The position numbers and the translations under genes were made by a program. DNA of 64,000 nt from Arthonia radiata (taxonomy: Eukaryota; Ascomycota; Arthoniomycetes; Arthoniales; Arthoniaceae), in the NCBI GenBank assembly GCA_002989075.1, contig PSQN01000005.1, positions 124,001 to 188,000 of the forward strand. Direction: 5' to 3'. Under the pieces are notes generated by a model. The model was not told the DNA's origin. It saw only the letters and a program-made list of their open reading frames with translations, and made no database searches. How positions within the stretch are numbered: the first letter of the stretch is position 1; each line of letters opens with the position of its first letter. Of the stretch, positions 46,585 through 56,336 are shown piece by piece.

Positions 46585-46853
46585 GAGTACGGGGTCTTGC
46601 TCTATCTCCGTGGAAAAGCCGGATCAAGGGGCGGTTTCCGCCGTAAAAGGTGCGTCGTTGCCACCTCTTGTGCCACATATGTGATACCTAGCCCTCCACT
46701 AGCGTCAAGCTAAATATGGTTACTCGACTCGAGCACAATTTTTAGAGTCATGCACTGGGAAAGGAGCGTTCAATCCACGCTCGCTCCAAACACTATTTGT
46801 ATCGCAATGGCTGCCACTCTACACCATGCATTCTCATCGTTCCTCGTCTCAAC
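46585..46853. other. Boundary segment between conserved genes and accessory DNA
   Basis: This 269 bp segment begins right after the 5-phosphatase stop and ends at the recombinase ATG. It contains a perfect hairpin, GGCGG TTT CCGCC, at 46630-46642, and one TTAC at 46719-46722 within GGTTACTCGACTCGAG. If the recombinase is a Starship captain, the left end and its target-site copy should lie here. No matching right-end copy is known from this window. Confidence 0.35.
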
Positions 46854-48785
46854 ATGCCTCGACGAAAGGTGGTACACTCCGAAGCCTATCTCGCCTCCTT
46901 GGTGAACGATTGTGAGGCTATCGAGCCTTTTTCTATCACGCTGAGCACCCGCAAAAGTATGGAGAACGTCGGCAGGATTTGGAATGAGTATGGAACCATT
47001 CTTTACTGCTGTATGCTGAGTGTGCTAACTCGGACCTTGTTAGGTACCGTGGCCAATGTGCTCAGTATGGCCATCGTGATCTCGCTTGGGCGAAAGACCC
47101 TCGTTCAGCCCTCGAAACTCTAGACAATGCGAGAATTCGAGCCTTTATGAAATGGTACCTCGACTCGCACAACATCAAGCAGGTCGATGCTTTATACGTC
47201 ATGATCCGGTACTTCCGCATGTACTGGAGACATACGCTGTGGCGCGACTTCCCACCAACAATCAAGTCGGCCACCAAGCATGTGGGTTCTATATTTCAGC
47301 CCAGGAACTTCCAGCTAATGAGCGTAGTACATCTCGACGACACTCGCACGGGAGTATGAGCTCTCGGAAGCAAAAGAAGACAAGCTACTTATAACTAGCG
47401 AGGATCTTATTATCTTGCTCCATCATTTCTGGTCCCACGATTCGGGTTACTTTCACACAGGCCGGGAGCGCGTCCAATTTGCTCTAATCCTATTACTGAT
47501 GGCATACACTTCGGCACGGCCCAGCACCCTGCTTACTACAAAGGATTACAAGGATCACGACGCCGCCTTGCGCTGGCGCGATATCGAAATGCACCTGATC
47601 CGTGACCCGGCAGCCCCAAAGCGGACGAGCATCATCATAAAAATCAAACTCCGGTTATACAAAGGCCGAAGAGGTGCAGGCGTTGCGTAAGTCTTTGAAG
47701 CTGTCCCTTTTACATACGTAACGCTGACGCACAGCCTACTGCAGTCCCGTCTTCGTGTTTTATGAGCGTCATGACAGCTTCGCGCTGTGTCCGGTGCTCC
47801 ATGTCTTGGCATTAGCATTTGCGGCAGGGGCGATTGCGTCCAACGCAACCCCAGAGACATACGCCGACGTCTCGGCGTCTACGGACGGCGGCCTGCAGAT
47901 GTACTGGAAACCCGAATTCTACGATCGTCCGGTCTTTCAGACGAGCAGAAAGGGCGAGCATGGCTGGGAGATCCCGGTCGATGCTTCTCCTATCGACGAC
48001 ACGGACGTGCGCGACCACACGAGAGCTTTAGTTCGTGACGCCGGCTTCCCACAGCGAGTCACCCTGTACGCATTCCGTCGAGGGGCTGGGCAAGCTATCA
48101 ACAGTATGTCGTCTACCAAGCTGTCAACGGAACCATGCTGACACAACCCCTCGCAGAATGCGCTTCGCGCGCGGAATTGAAGCACATCTTGGGCCACGTC
48201 GACGACAAAACCTTTGAGCAGAACTACGTCAGTCAGATCGTCGGTGTTGATACGGTTGCAGCGTATCTCAAGAAGCCTTCGCCAACAGAGCTCTTCGCAA
48301 AAGCGCAACAACTCAATTTGAGGAGAGACCCGCATGCAAAGGCGGAGGTCAACAAGCGCGTCACCGCAACTGATTTTACTGCCGGCGACGAGCGTCTAGA
48401 CGGGCTGACGAGTGAAACGGAACGCTGCAGGCGGGAGGTCCTTACTCTGTACACGGGAATCGGAGCCGCTCGTGGGACCGAAATTCACAAGACATACAAG
48501 GGCCTGCAGAGGCAGGTGTATGCCCGCCGCGCGGCGTTGCGCCGGGCTTGTGAGCAAGGCACGTGGGAGGACTATTTCCGCAACAACAGCACCGACGAGA
48601 TTAACAGACAGTTGGCTGGTGGAGCACCCAGACAACTTCCATCTCCCCCTCAACTCACCGGGGAGCGTAGTATCCTCGCAAACGTCTTGTTCCTCAACGT
48701 CAACGCTGATGAGGAGCCCGAAGACGATCTACGAGCCTATCGACAACGCGCTTTGACCAACATGATCAGCCTTTGTCCTCGCTAG
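46854..48785 (+). CDS. DUF3435-type tyrosine recombinase (captain-like)
   Basis: Five exons join in phase: 46854-46987, 47044-47281, 47328-47686, 47745-48103 and 48157-48785, giving 572 residues to a TAG. The catalytic residues of tyrosine recombinases can be assigned: Arg188 in YTSARPSTLL (box I), a Lys in the IIIKIKLRLYKGRR hairpin, Arg355/356 in YAFRRGAGQAIN (box II) and His377 in HILGHVDDK. The nucleophile Tyr387 in FEQNYV follows, with nine residues between LGH and Tyr as in XerC. The N-terminal part (RAFMKWYLDSHNI, YVMIRYFRMYWRH) matches the DNA-binding helical region of DUF3435 proteins. The order of these blocks is that of Starship captains. The zinc-finger tail typical of related proteins lies beyond the TAG. 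Confidence 0.8.
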
Positions 48786-49214
48786 GAGGTGCACCGACCA
48801 AACCGGGCTGGTCTAATTACAAAGCTAGCACTCAAGGTCGTCGAGCGAAATGCTGCCGAGTGTGACCCACTGCAATGCCCCTGGTGTTTCCACAACCAAT
48901 TGATGTCTACAGCGGTCCGCCAGGCTCAATACTCCAGGGTCGACAGCTTACGCCGACACGTCGAAGACCAGCACACCTCTCAAATCCCTGAGAAGTCCTC
49001 CACAAAATGCCTATACGTCAGGTGTGGGGTGAAGCTCGACGGCAGGATACATGTCAAAAGTCATTTGGCGAAAGCACATGAACTGCACCTTCGCTTACAG
49101 CTACATAGCAGCTCGTCGACGTGCTCGACATCGAGTTGGGAACTTTGTGAGGACTCGGAGAGCGATATAGCCAGCGACGCGGATAGTGACACGGATATGG
49201 TACTCGTGGAGTAA
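48786..49214 (+). pseudogene. Zinc-finger tail of the recombinase, separated by one in-frame TAG
   Basis: The frame of the recombinase continues past the TAG (48783-48785) for 142 codons. It encodes DPLQCPWCFHNQ..RVDSLRRHVEDQH and KCLYVRCGVKLDG..HVKSHLAKAH, two Cys/His zinc-finger units, then an acidic tail (EDSESDIASDADSDTD). Related DUF3435 proteins, from memory, carry such fingers at the same place. The stop may be a nonsense mutation in an ageing copy or a sign of an intron I could not identify. No good donor was found that would remove only the stop. Confidence 0.65.
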
Positions 49215-49734
49215 TGTGTTAGACTGACACTTGGTCGCCTCTCTAGACGGCCTCGAACGCCTTTCTTTTCTTTTTATAGTACATTTGAGTTTCTTGAGTC
49301 TAGATGCTAGTCTATCTTTAGTCAATCTTAGTAACAACTGTATTTAAGAATCTCATCCTCTGGAACATAATTACTGCCTGCTCTTTACCGCTTCTGCATT
49401 ACAATGGCTTGCCAGTTGTGTTAAACGACGTTTGAGGTCGACAACCCCGTTTACGTCTTATATGGGCTTCGTAAGCAGGAATGTGGCCACGTGAGTACTT
49501 GTACTAGTGGCGTATCAAAGCACAAGCTGATTGTTATAGCGACTCTGCTATCGCTGCGTGCTCCTCAGCTCCTGCGGACGCCAGTGTCTGCTTTTGCGAA
49601 TGCAGTGCGACCCACGGTGTTGCACGATCTTCGCGCCAGACAGTCGCGCAGCTCGAGATGTTCGCTCCCTCAGTCTTGGCCCGTGGGCAAAGAGGATGTG
49701 GACGACAAAGAGACAGCCTACTCTCACATACAAG
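49215..49734. other. Region downstream of the recombinase
   Basis: About 520 bp, locally AT-rich just after the zinc-finger tail. Short open frames without features. Nothing recognised. Confidence 0.35.
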
Positions 49735-50028
49735 ATGACCCATCTGCTCTGCCAGGCAACGTTCAATATTAACACCCGTGGCGAAGACCTGCAGCTCTCA
49801 ATCAACAGTGTGGTGACTTGCCCTATCTGTCATCACGAAAGCACGCCGCTTCCCGCAGTAGCCCTTGAGAAGGAGATTATGATACCGGACACTACTTCCT
49901 TGATTAATCAACGTCGAGCCAAGCCATCGCTTGTTGGGTATGTTGGAAAGGTGTGGAAGAGGGGTAAGGGTGTTGCTCATCACTGTTACGGAAGAGTGGC
50001 TGGAGAGAAGGCGGGATGTGACTCCTGA
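49735..50028 (+). CDS. Small unknown protein (weak)
   Basis: An ATG-started frame of 97 residues. It contains a CPICHH stretch (possible metal ligands) and a basic C terminus (KVWKRGKGVAHH). The frame is open further upstream without ATG, so the true start and exon structure are uncertain. No family recognised and it may be spurious. Confidence 0.25.
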   Translation: MTHLLCQATFNINTRGEDLQLSINSVVTCPICHHESTPLPAVALEKEIMIPDTTSLINQRRAKPSLVGYVGKVWKRGKGVAHHCYGRVAGEKAGCDS

Positions 50029-51092
50029 GCAATAGTTTGGTAGCCAATATATCACGAGATAGCGCTTAAAGATCTAGCAGATTATTTGTATTACAGGCTG
50101 AGAAGGTCCGGAGGATGGAGGTCCTGTGAGGATGGAGGTCCTGTGAGGATGGAGGTCCTGTGAGGATGGAGGTCCTGTGAGGATGGAGGTCCTGTGAGGA
50201 TGGAGGTCCTGTGAGGATGGAGGTCCTGTGAGGATGGAGGTCCTGTGAGGATGGAGGATAGAGGTGAGGAGCACTTAGTGTTGAGAGAACGAAAATAACT
50301 AGTAACGAGTAGTAGAATACTGTTAGAGATCTTGCATCTTTCTTGTATCTTATGCGGAAACGTAAGCACGATCGGCATCGACATGTGTCCAGGCCGTCCA
50401 AAGCTGTAATTGCATGTGACGCGCCAAGAGAGCTCAAAGCACAGGCCACCTGAGACCCAATAAATTCTTCGTCGCCCGCTTCCCAACTTTCTTTCTTCTT
50501 CTCTACAGCCTTCGGGCATACGGTCAAGTTTGTCCGCCCATCGCATTTCCTACACACATTGCTAATGCCTCAAACAGTTTGAAACGATACAGAGAAGGTA
50601 ATTTATCCACACACACACACCCTCACAATCACTATACTCATCAAGCGACAGATTAGCATGGCCCCTGCAGTACGTTCCCACCGTCGTCTTATATTCGAAA
50701 GCCTTTACTGACCTCTTCCAGCTAAGGATGACACGCTATACAAAGAGACGCTGAACCGTTTTTTTCTTTGTGCGCATGGCTGTTTAGGCAGTCAGCCACG
50801 AGGAAGACATCGTCACCGAAAAGAGCAATAGTACACCAAGACAAAGCGCGAGGCATCATGACCTTCATCATGCGCACTGATTCTGGGGCCGGAAGTCTCT
50901 GGCTATAAAAAAGGAACTGCAACGGACAACATCGGGCATGAGAAAGGAGTGAGTTTGTTTTATGGAAATCGCTGTGTACATTGTTGTGCTACGAAAGCTG
51001 CGCAGACCAACCAGCATGTCTTGATACACCCTTTGAAGATGCTTTCCGAAGCCCTATCATTTGACTCCGACATATTCAACACGTAAGGACCT
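50029..51092. other. Intergenic region with a minisatellite
   Basis: About 1.06 kb. It contains the 17 bp minisatellite at 50111-50257 and a short CA-rich run near 50605-50625. Long minus-strand frames here owe their length to the repeat array and are not taken as genes. Confidence 0.4.
50111..50257 (+). repeat. 17 bp minisatellite, about 8.6 copies
   Basis: Unit GAGGATGGAGGTCCTGT repeats eight times without change and then partially. Because 17 is not a multiple of three, three units make a 17-residue period in translation, which creates a false repetitive protein on the minus strand. Uniform copies suggest recent expansion. Confidence 0.95.
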
Positions 51093-52472
51093 TCACTCAA
51101 CGTTGGTATCCATGAGCATGCCCTCAGAGTCCCCACGATCCTTATCCGGAGCAGGATCCTCAGAGGCGTGATCGACATCAGCTTCTGAGGACAAGCCGTC
51201 ATCTTCAGTCTCCTCAGCAAAGTCTGTCTCGTTTTCATCAATAACCTCAGGACGTGGGATCGTGTTATGCCACCAAATGCGATAAGGGTGGCCCATGTCT
51301 TCACAGAGATGTCCGTCTAGATAGTATTTTTCCCTGTGCTTGCCGAGTTCTACGACATTGTCGGGAGCGTTTGCAACTTTGTTCGCATCGCAGTATTCGT
51401 CTCCGCAGCGGAAAGCAATCTTGCATTTAAACCTGTCCTCTAGGCTGTCCCAGATTGTACCACTCGGTGTCATTTGGCTTGGCGGCTCAACCGGTCTCAG
51501 CTGGAACCGTGGGTGACGAGGATCGAACAAGCTATGGTAGAATTGTCGGTGAGGGACATCGACCCGAAAATGCTCCTCACAATAGATGGGCAACGCAATG
51601 AGTGCTTGTGTATGAGGGGCGTCATAAGTGGCTCTGTCTTCGTCCGACATTGCCGTCCTGAACCCCAGTACACTATCGATGTAAGTTAGCCACGGAGGAA
51701 GCCACGCCGCCGGCACGCCGTAGACGGTACGGAAGTTGTTCTCAAGCTTGTCAGCCAATGCGGAGAGACGCTTCTCGTAACCTTCCTGCTCACACGGGCT
51801 CTCTATCTCAAGGTAGGGGTTGCCGCCAATGCCAGCAACGGTGAGTTCAACTTCTTGGAACAGATACTCGAACACGCATTCGGGCGTCTTCCGTATCACT
51901 TCGATGTCTACCTTCCCAACCTCACGCGTAGCTAACTCCTGCACATGCCACTCCGCACACGTGGAAACAGTGTGTAACCCGCTACAACCTGTCAGTACAG
52001 GTATTTGAACGTATGCTTTTCCTTTGCTGTAAGAGTTCACTTACGGCAGTCGACCCCCAGATGTTGGGCGAGGAGAGACCTTCCAGAGCTTCCTGAGAAC
52101 TTCCCGAACCACAACCGGGTTAGTCTGACTTGTCAGATCCTCAAAGTTGCAAACGATACCAGCCTCTGCAGCAGCGTTGAATACAGCGTCGTATATGGAA
52201 GCCTTGACCTCTTGTACTATGACAAACAGATTGTCGCTAAACGGTATATTGGAGGTTGCATCAAGCAGAGACATGGCGAGCGGGATGATGTCGACTTCAA
52301 AATTCGATCCGTGGTTCCAAGTATAGTGGTAGGGTGAGTCGTCTCCCCAGACCTCGAGCTCTCGAACGACAGCAGCGACCGCCTGCAAATCCTGGCTGAT
52401 GTCGCCCGATATCTCGCCCTGACATAGGGCGGAAAGCCTAGAGTCCCACTCTTTCACCAGCACGTCAGACAT
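51093..52472 (-). CDS. Unknown protein, accessory region
   Basis: Exons 52045-52472 and 51093-51981 join in phase across a 63 bp intron (GTAAGT..GTTGTAG), giving 438 residues. A nearer acceptor (CTGACAG) would create a stop, so the later one was chosen. The protein is mixed alpha/beta in composition without repeats: VMSDVLVKEWDSRLSAL at the start, IFEYLFQEVELTV-like helices in the middle, FRCGDEYCD as a possible metal site, and an acidic C terminus (ENETDFAEETEDDG). The frame is open for about 65 codons upstream of the first ATG without another ATG, up to the edge of the minisatellite. An upstream exon may be missing. No family recognised. Confidence 0.6.
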
Positions 52473-53091
52473 CACGTAGTTAGATAAGGGCGCGAGCAAG
52501 ATGGTAAAGCGGTCGGCTAATGAATGTCGTTGAGGGCAGGGAGGTAGGCGCAGCAGATCTGTAGTCCAGTGATCGAGATAGAGAGGAAGGTAAAAAGGTT
52601 GAGATCTGGCGAGGAAGAGATGGGCGACGACGCCCTGACATGTATTGCAGAGAAATTATCTGCCGCTCTCAGTTCCCTCTGGCGACATTTGTCCCCCCTA
52701 GCGACATTTGTCCCCCTCTGGCGACATTTGTCCCCCCTAGCGACAATTGTCCCCCCTAGCGACATTTGTCCCCCTCTGGCGATATGTGTCCCCCCTTAGG
52801 CGACATTTGTCCCCCTCACTGACATTTGTCCCCCTCACTGACATTTGTCCCCCTCACTGACATTTGTCCCCCTCACTGACATTTGTCCCCCTCACTGACA
52901 TTTGTCCCCCTCACTGACATTTGTCCCCCTCACTGACATTTGTCCCCCTCACTGACATTTGTCCCCCTCACTGACATGTGCGTCCCCCATTCAAGGATAC
53001 AAAGCCGCTGCATCACCCTGCATCGAGTAAAATCTTTGAGGTAAGCTACCACCAACAAGACTTTCCCCCCTTCTCCCAAAGCCAGCCTACT
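52473..53091. promoter_or_regulatory. Divergent promoter filled by a minisatellite
   Basis: This 619 bp space lies between two unknown genes that start at its edges and face apart. Half of it is the 19 bp array at 52678-52988, so the array occupies the shared promoter. Confidence 0.5.
52678..52988 (+). repeat. 19 bp minisatellite with GACA-TT-TGTC dyad cores, about 16 copies
   Basis: Two sub-arrays are visible. The left one has about seven diverged units with CTGGC or CTAGC before the core. The right one has nine nearly identical units of CACTGACATTTGTCCCCCT. Each unit contains the imperfect palindrome GACATTTGTC and a C5 run. The strict C-richness of one strand is notable. The end unit (GACATGTGCGTCCCC) is degenerate. 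Confidence 0.95.
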
Positions 53092-53975
53092 ATGGATTTT
53101 CATGATGAGAGTAGCTATACCCATTTCTTTGAACCTCAGCGCGTGGTTCTCAACAACGTTAATAAACTGCGGGCATTGCAAATGAGTGACTGGTCACAGC
53201 GGACTCTTCTGGCTCGCGGTCTCGAAGGATATATGGAGCTCCTCACAAATGCAGCTATAAAATTGTATCAGAAAGAAGGAAAGGTCACGTTTCACCGACT
53301 ACTTTTGGTACGTCGGAACCAAAGCATGCCGCGCGTAGATACTAACACATGTGATAGAGCTTCGAGCACTTCCACGATGCGACTACTTGCACAGCTTTCC
53401 ACCTCGCTCTGTGCAAACTAAAAGCAACAAAGCAGTATTTGAGATGGATCAGCTCCACTTACCACACGACCATGCTTATGGAGAATCATCTGATCTTGCC
53501 TTGCCGAACCTTTGTGCCCAAGAAACTGGACAGTTACGCAAAGCAAGCATATGCCGAAACCTGGCGCTACATCGATGAAGTCCTCTGGTCTGGTCTTGCG
53601 GGAATGGCTGTTGACGAACTTAAGCGAAATGGCTGTCTGCGTGTAGGAGGCTGTGCAGAAAGCACGCAGACTGTCGCACAGGCACGCAGTGGGGTTCCAT
53701 CAAGCCCGAAAGAAGCGGCGATGAAAGCCGACGACAATCGCTCATTCTGTGATCGAGAGGCTGGTAATGCCGGGATGGGTCTACAGAGCAGCGCCTTATC
53801 CCTACCGATTCCCCTGCCCCGTGTAGGAGGTGAACACAGCGTGTTCGACTTCGACGATGAGTCGAACGATGAGTCGAGATTTCAGTCGAACAACCAGTCG
53901 AGCAGTCAGTCGCTATTCCGCAGACTCGCGTCACAACAGGCTCAAAAGCTTCGAAGACTCCATCACCGCGGCTGA
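53092..53975 (+). CDS. Unknown protein, accessory region
   Basis: Exons 53092-53307 and 53358-53975 join in phase 0 across a 50 bp intron (GTACGT, branch ACTAAC, GATAG), giving 277 residues. The first 150 residues look helical and amphipathic (NNVNKLRALQMSDWSQRTLL, CTAFHLALCKLKATKQYL, SYAKQAYAETWRYIDEVL). The last 120 are disordered and rich in Ser, Asp and Gln (DDESNDESRFQSNNQSSS). No family recognised. It shares its promoter with the minus-strand gene at 51093-52472. Confidence 0.6.
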
Positions 53976-54364
53976 CATTTAGAACGGGGCGCGGGTCGTG
54001 TATCTAGCCGTCCACAAAGTGTTGTATCACGTGGAGTATGATAGGTATAAATGCTGATTTTGTACTTGTCTGAGGACCACTTGCCAGAGTATATGAGGGA
54101 TGATTATGCGCGTGCCACCCAAATCCGGAGCCGTTGATCCGTTGCACGCGGAATGCCAAGTTGCGGAGTTGTTTCCGCGCTTCGTTTCTGACTTCTTGGT
54201 GCCATGATAGCACCTTGCCGAACTTCGTTATTCTCCGAAACTTGCGGCGCGTAATGAGCTCCCCTCGAACGCTGCGTCGCATGTCCTTCTGCGAAAGCCG
54301 ACGACTTCAAAGACGGCAGCACTTCACCAATGACCCTTTTTCTCTGACGGCTGAGCGTTTCGAT
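53976..54364. other. Intergenic region
   Basis: About 390 bp between two plus-strand genes. A minus-strand frame (54004-54282) lacks features. Nothing recognised. Confidence 0.35.
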
Positions 54365-55480
54365 ATGCCAGCCCCGGAGTGCACATGTAGCAAGGGAGAA
54401 TTGCACGCGTCAGACTGCCAGGTGTGTTCCAAGGCCTTCACGAGAGAGTTGCTCTAACCAGACCAGTTGCGCTGTTCTGTTTGTGAGAAAATGCTTTCTG
54501 AGCTGAGCAACTCGCGCCGGATTCACTTGCGTCGGTGCGCAGCTAGACGGCGCGCCACGAGCACCGGCGATCGCGACTTTTGCACAGTTTGCGGCGATCC
54601 GTATCCAACAAATTCCAAATCCAAACAAAAACATGTAGCGCGTTGTAGAGACAACTCACGGCGATCCTCATCATGTTACTCCAAAAAGAGGGTCTTATAC
54701 ACATCAGGCTCTGCCAAAGCCGGGCGATTTCAGATGAGAAGAGGAGACTCTGCCCGAGGCGAGGGAGCATCGCGAAGGCCGCTCAGCAAGCACGCGAGGA
54801 AACACGTCGCAACATCAGGACAAGCTTCAGACCCAAAATTGCTCGGTCATCAAGATTGGTTGCGAGATGATAAAGCTTCTATGAATGATGCGCGTCCTGG
54901 TCCAAGCACTGGTACGCAACTACAAAGCGCGGGTCAACCGGTGCAGGTGACGGTCACCTACTTCGTCCCTCTCTCGAGTCTCGGCATGACCCTCCCGCTA
55001 CCGACTACGGACGCTGCGATTGGTGACGATTTGGACCCGGCCAATCCGCTTCATCAGCCGAGTGGAATGTTCCAAAACAGTATCCCTGAAAGCTTTGGAC
55101 ACCAACTTCTAGAAACCCCTGCCAAAACAGCGTCCGCTGGATGGAAGAAACCTGTCAAGGTCAACAGCGTTGGGACGATGCCTAACACTAGTGCTGCCGA
55201 ATTTCTAGGCTTTGATATATCGGGCGCACCTCCGATAGAAGCGTCTACCTCCCAATCTCAAAACTCTTCGCAGGACAGGCGCGACTTCGACGATAGCCCC
55301 CACGATGCTGCAAACGCCGCGGACTCTTTCCCTGATACAGATCAACCTGGTGAAATTTACGCGGGGCCCGACAGCACAGCCTTGATCCCTGATATAGTGT
55401 TTGGATACTCCGAAGAATTCTTGTCCAGCGATCCTGTTATTTCAGATTATGACATGGCGGCCATGGCTTCGGAGTTCTGA
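54365..55480 (+). CDS. Protein with two C2HC zinc fingers
   Basis: Exons 54365-54421 and 54467-55480 join in phase 0 across a 45 bp intron with branch CTAACC, giving 356 residues. Two similar fingers follow each other: CSVCEKMLSELSN..HLRRC and CTVCGDPYPTNSK..HVARC, both C-x2-C..H-x4-C. A CTCSKGELHASDC segment precedes them. A basic stretch (KHARKHVATSG) follows, then a long disordered, acidic C-terminal half ending EEFLSSDPVISDYDMAAMAS, which has the look of a transcription activation domain. A DNA-binding regulator is a reasonable inference. No named family recognised. Confidence 0.65.
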
Positions 55481-55515
55481 AAATTAAGCAGCGTTTATGA
55501 TGAAAGTGTCTCCAG

Positions 55516-55983
55516 TCATTCCTGAAGGAGGAAGTATATCAGGTGGAGATCAGGTGTGACCATAACTTTTTCGGCTATTCGAACTATCTTCCCAACGCAG
55601 GCTTCTAGGGTTCCAATGGTAGGCTTGCTAGTGACGACTAGAGGGATCAAATCGACATTCATGGTTGAAGATGCGAGGAGGTTGATAGGGGACTTCACGT
55701 GTATAATGCTTAGTTTCTGACTTGCAAAGCCCTTTTTCTTGTTAGCTATGTGAAGAATAGTGTTTGCGATGCCTCAACATACTGGTTTGAGCCTCCTGAT
55801 CTCCTCATACAAAGGCCGACACTTGTCAATCAACGCCGAATCATCGACACGGTCCATCATAGTGCCTTCTGCAGTAAAATGCGCCTCGCTTTGAACCCAC
55901 TCGCTGAGATCTTTCAAGACCGTCTCTGCCTGTGTGTCCAAATCTGTCTGGTGTAGATGAGTGGATTCAGAAGAAGTAGTCAT
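55516..55983 (-). CDS. Small unknown protein
   Basis: Exons 55783-55983 and 55516-55731 join in phase 0 across a 51 bp intron (GTATGT, branch GCTAAC, AAAAAG), giving 138 residues. The N-terminal part is acidic and helical (TQAETVLKDLSEWVQ, DKCRPLYEEIRRLKP) and the C-terminal part is hydrophobic and basic in alternation (NVDLIPLVVTSKPTIG). No signal peptide or domain seen. Confidence 0.5.
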
Positions 55984-56336
55984 GATTTATAAAGACGGCG
56001 ATCAGTGAGCTGCCGTTATAATGTGCGGTGTGAAAGTGAGGCAGTTGACGAGCTGAAAACCTTCAAAGTCTGAAGCAGGCAGGACGGGTGGACGGGAAGT
56101 GGTGAACACCAACGAGAACAGGATAGGCTGCCGGCTGATTGGGGGTTTTCCGGCGTGGGGTATCACGCCTAAAGCCGTGCCTCACAAAAGGCCCGGTTGA
56201 TGCTTTGGACAGGATATTGCGGGGCAAAATGCCCAGACTACCCGGCAACGTATTCTGTATCCACGGCACGTGCTCCGCATCCAGTGAGTGATGAAGACTT
56301 GTTCTCATGCGCGTTGCCTCTTTCCTCATTGCAGTA
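55984..56336. other. Intergenic region
   Basis: About 350 bp between the small unknown gene and the F-box-like gene stop. An antisense open frame without features. Nothing recognised. Confidence 0.35.

Noticed and set aside
50066-50557. Long repetitive minus-strand protein over the 17 bp array
   Set aside because: Its length and periodicity come only from the minisatellite; there is no coding signal outside the array.
52678-52988. CRISPR-like array
   Set aside because: Direct units with no spacers, in a eukaryote; it is a minisatellite.
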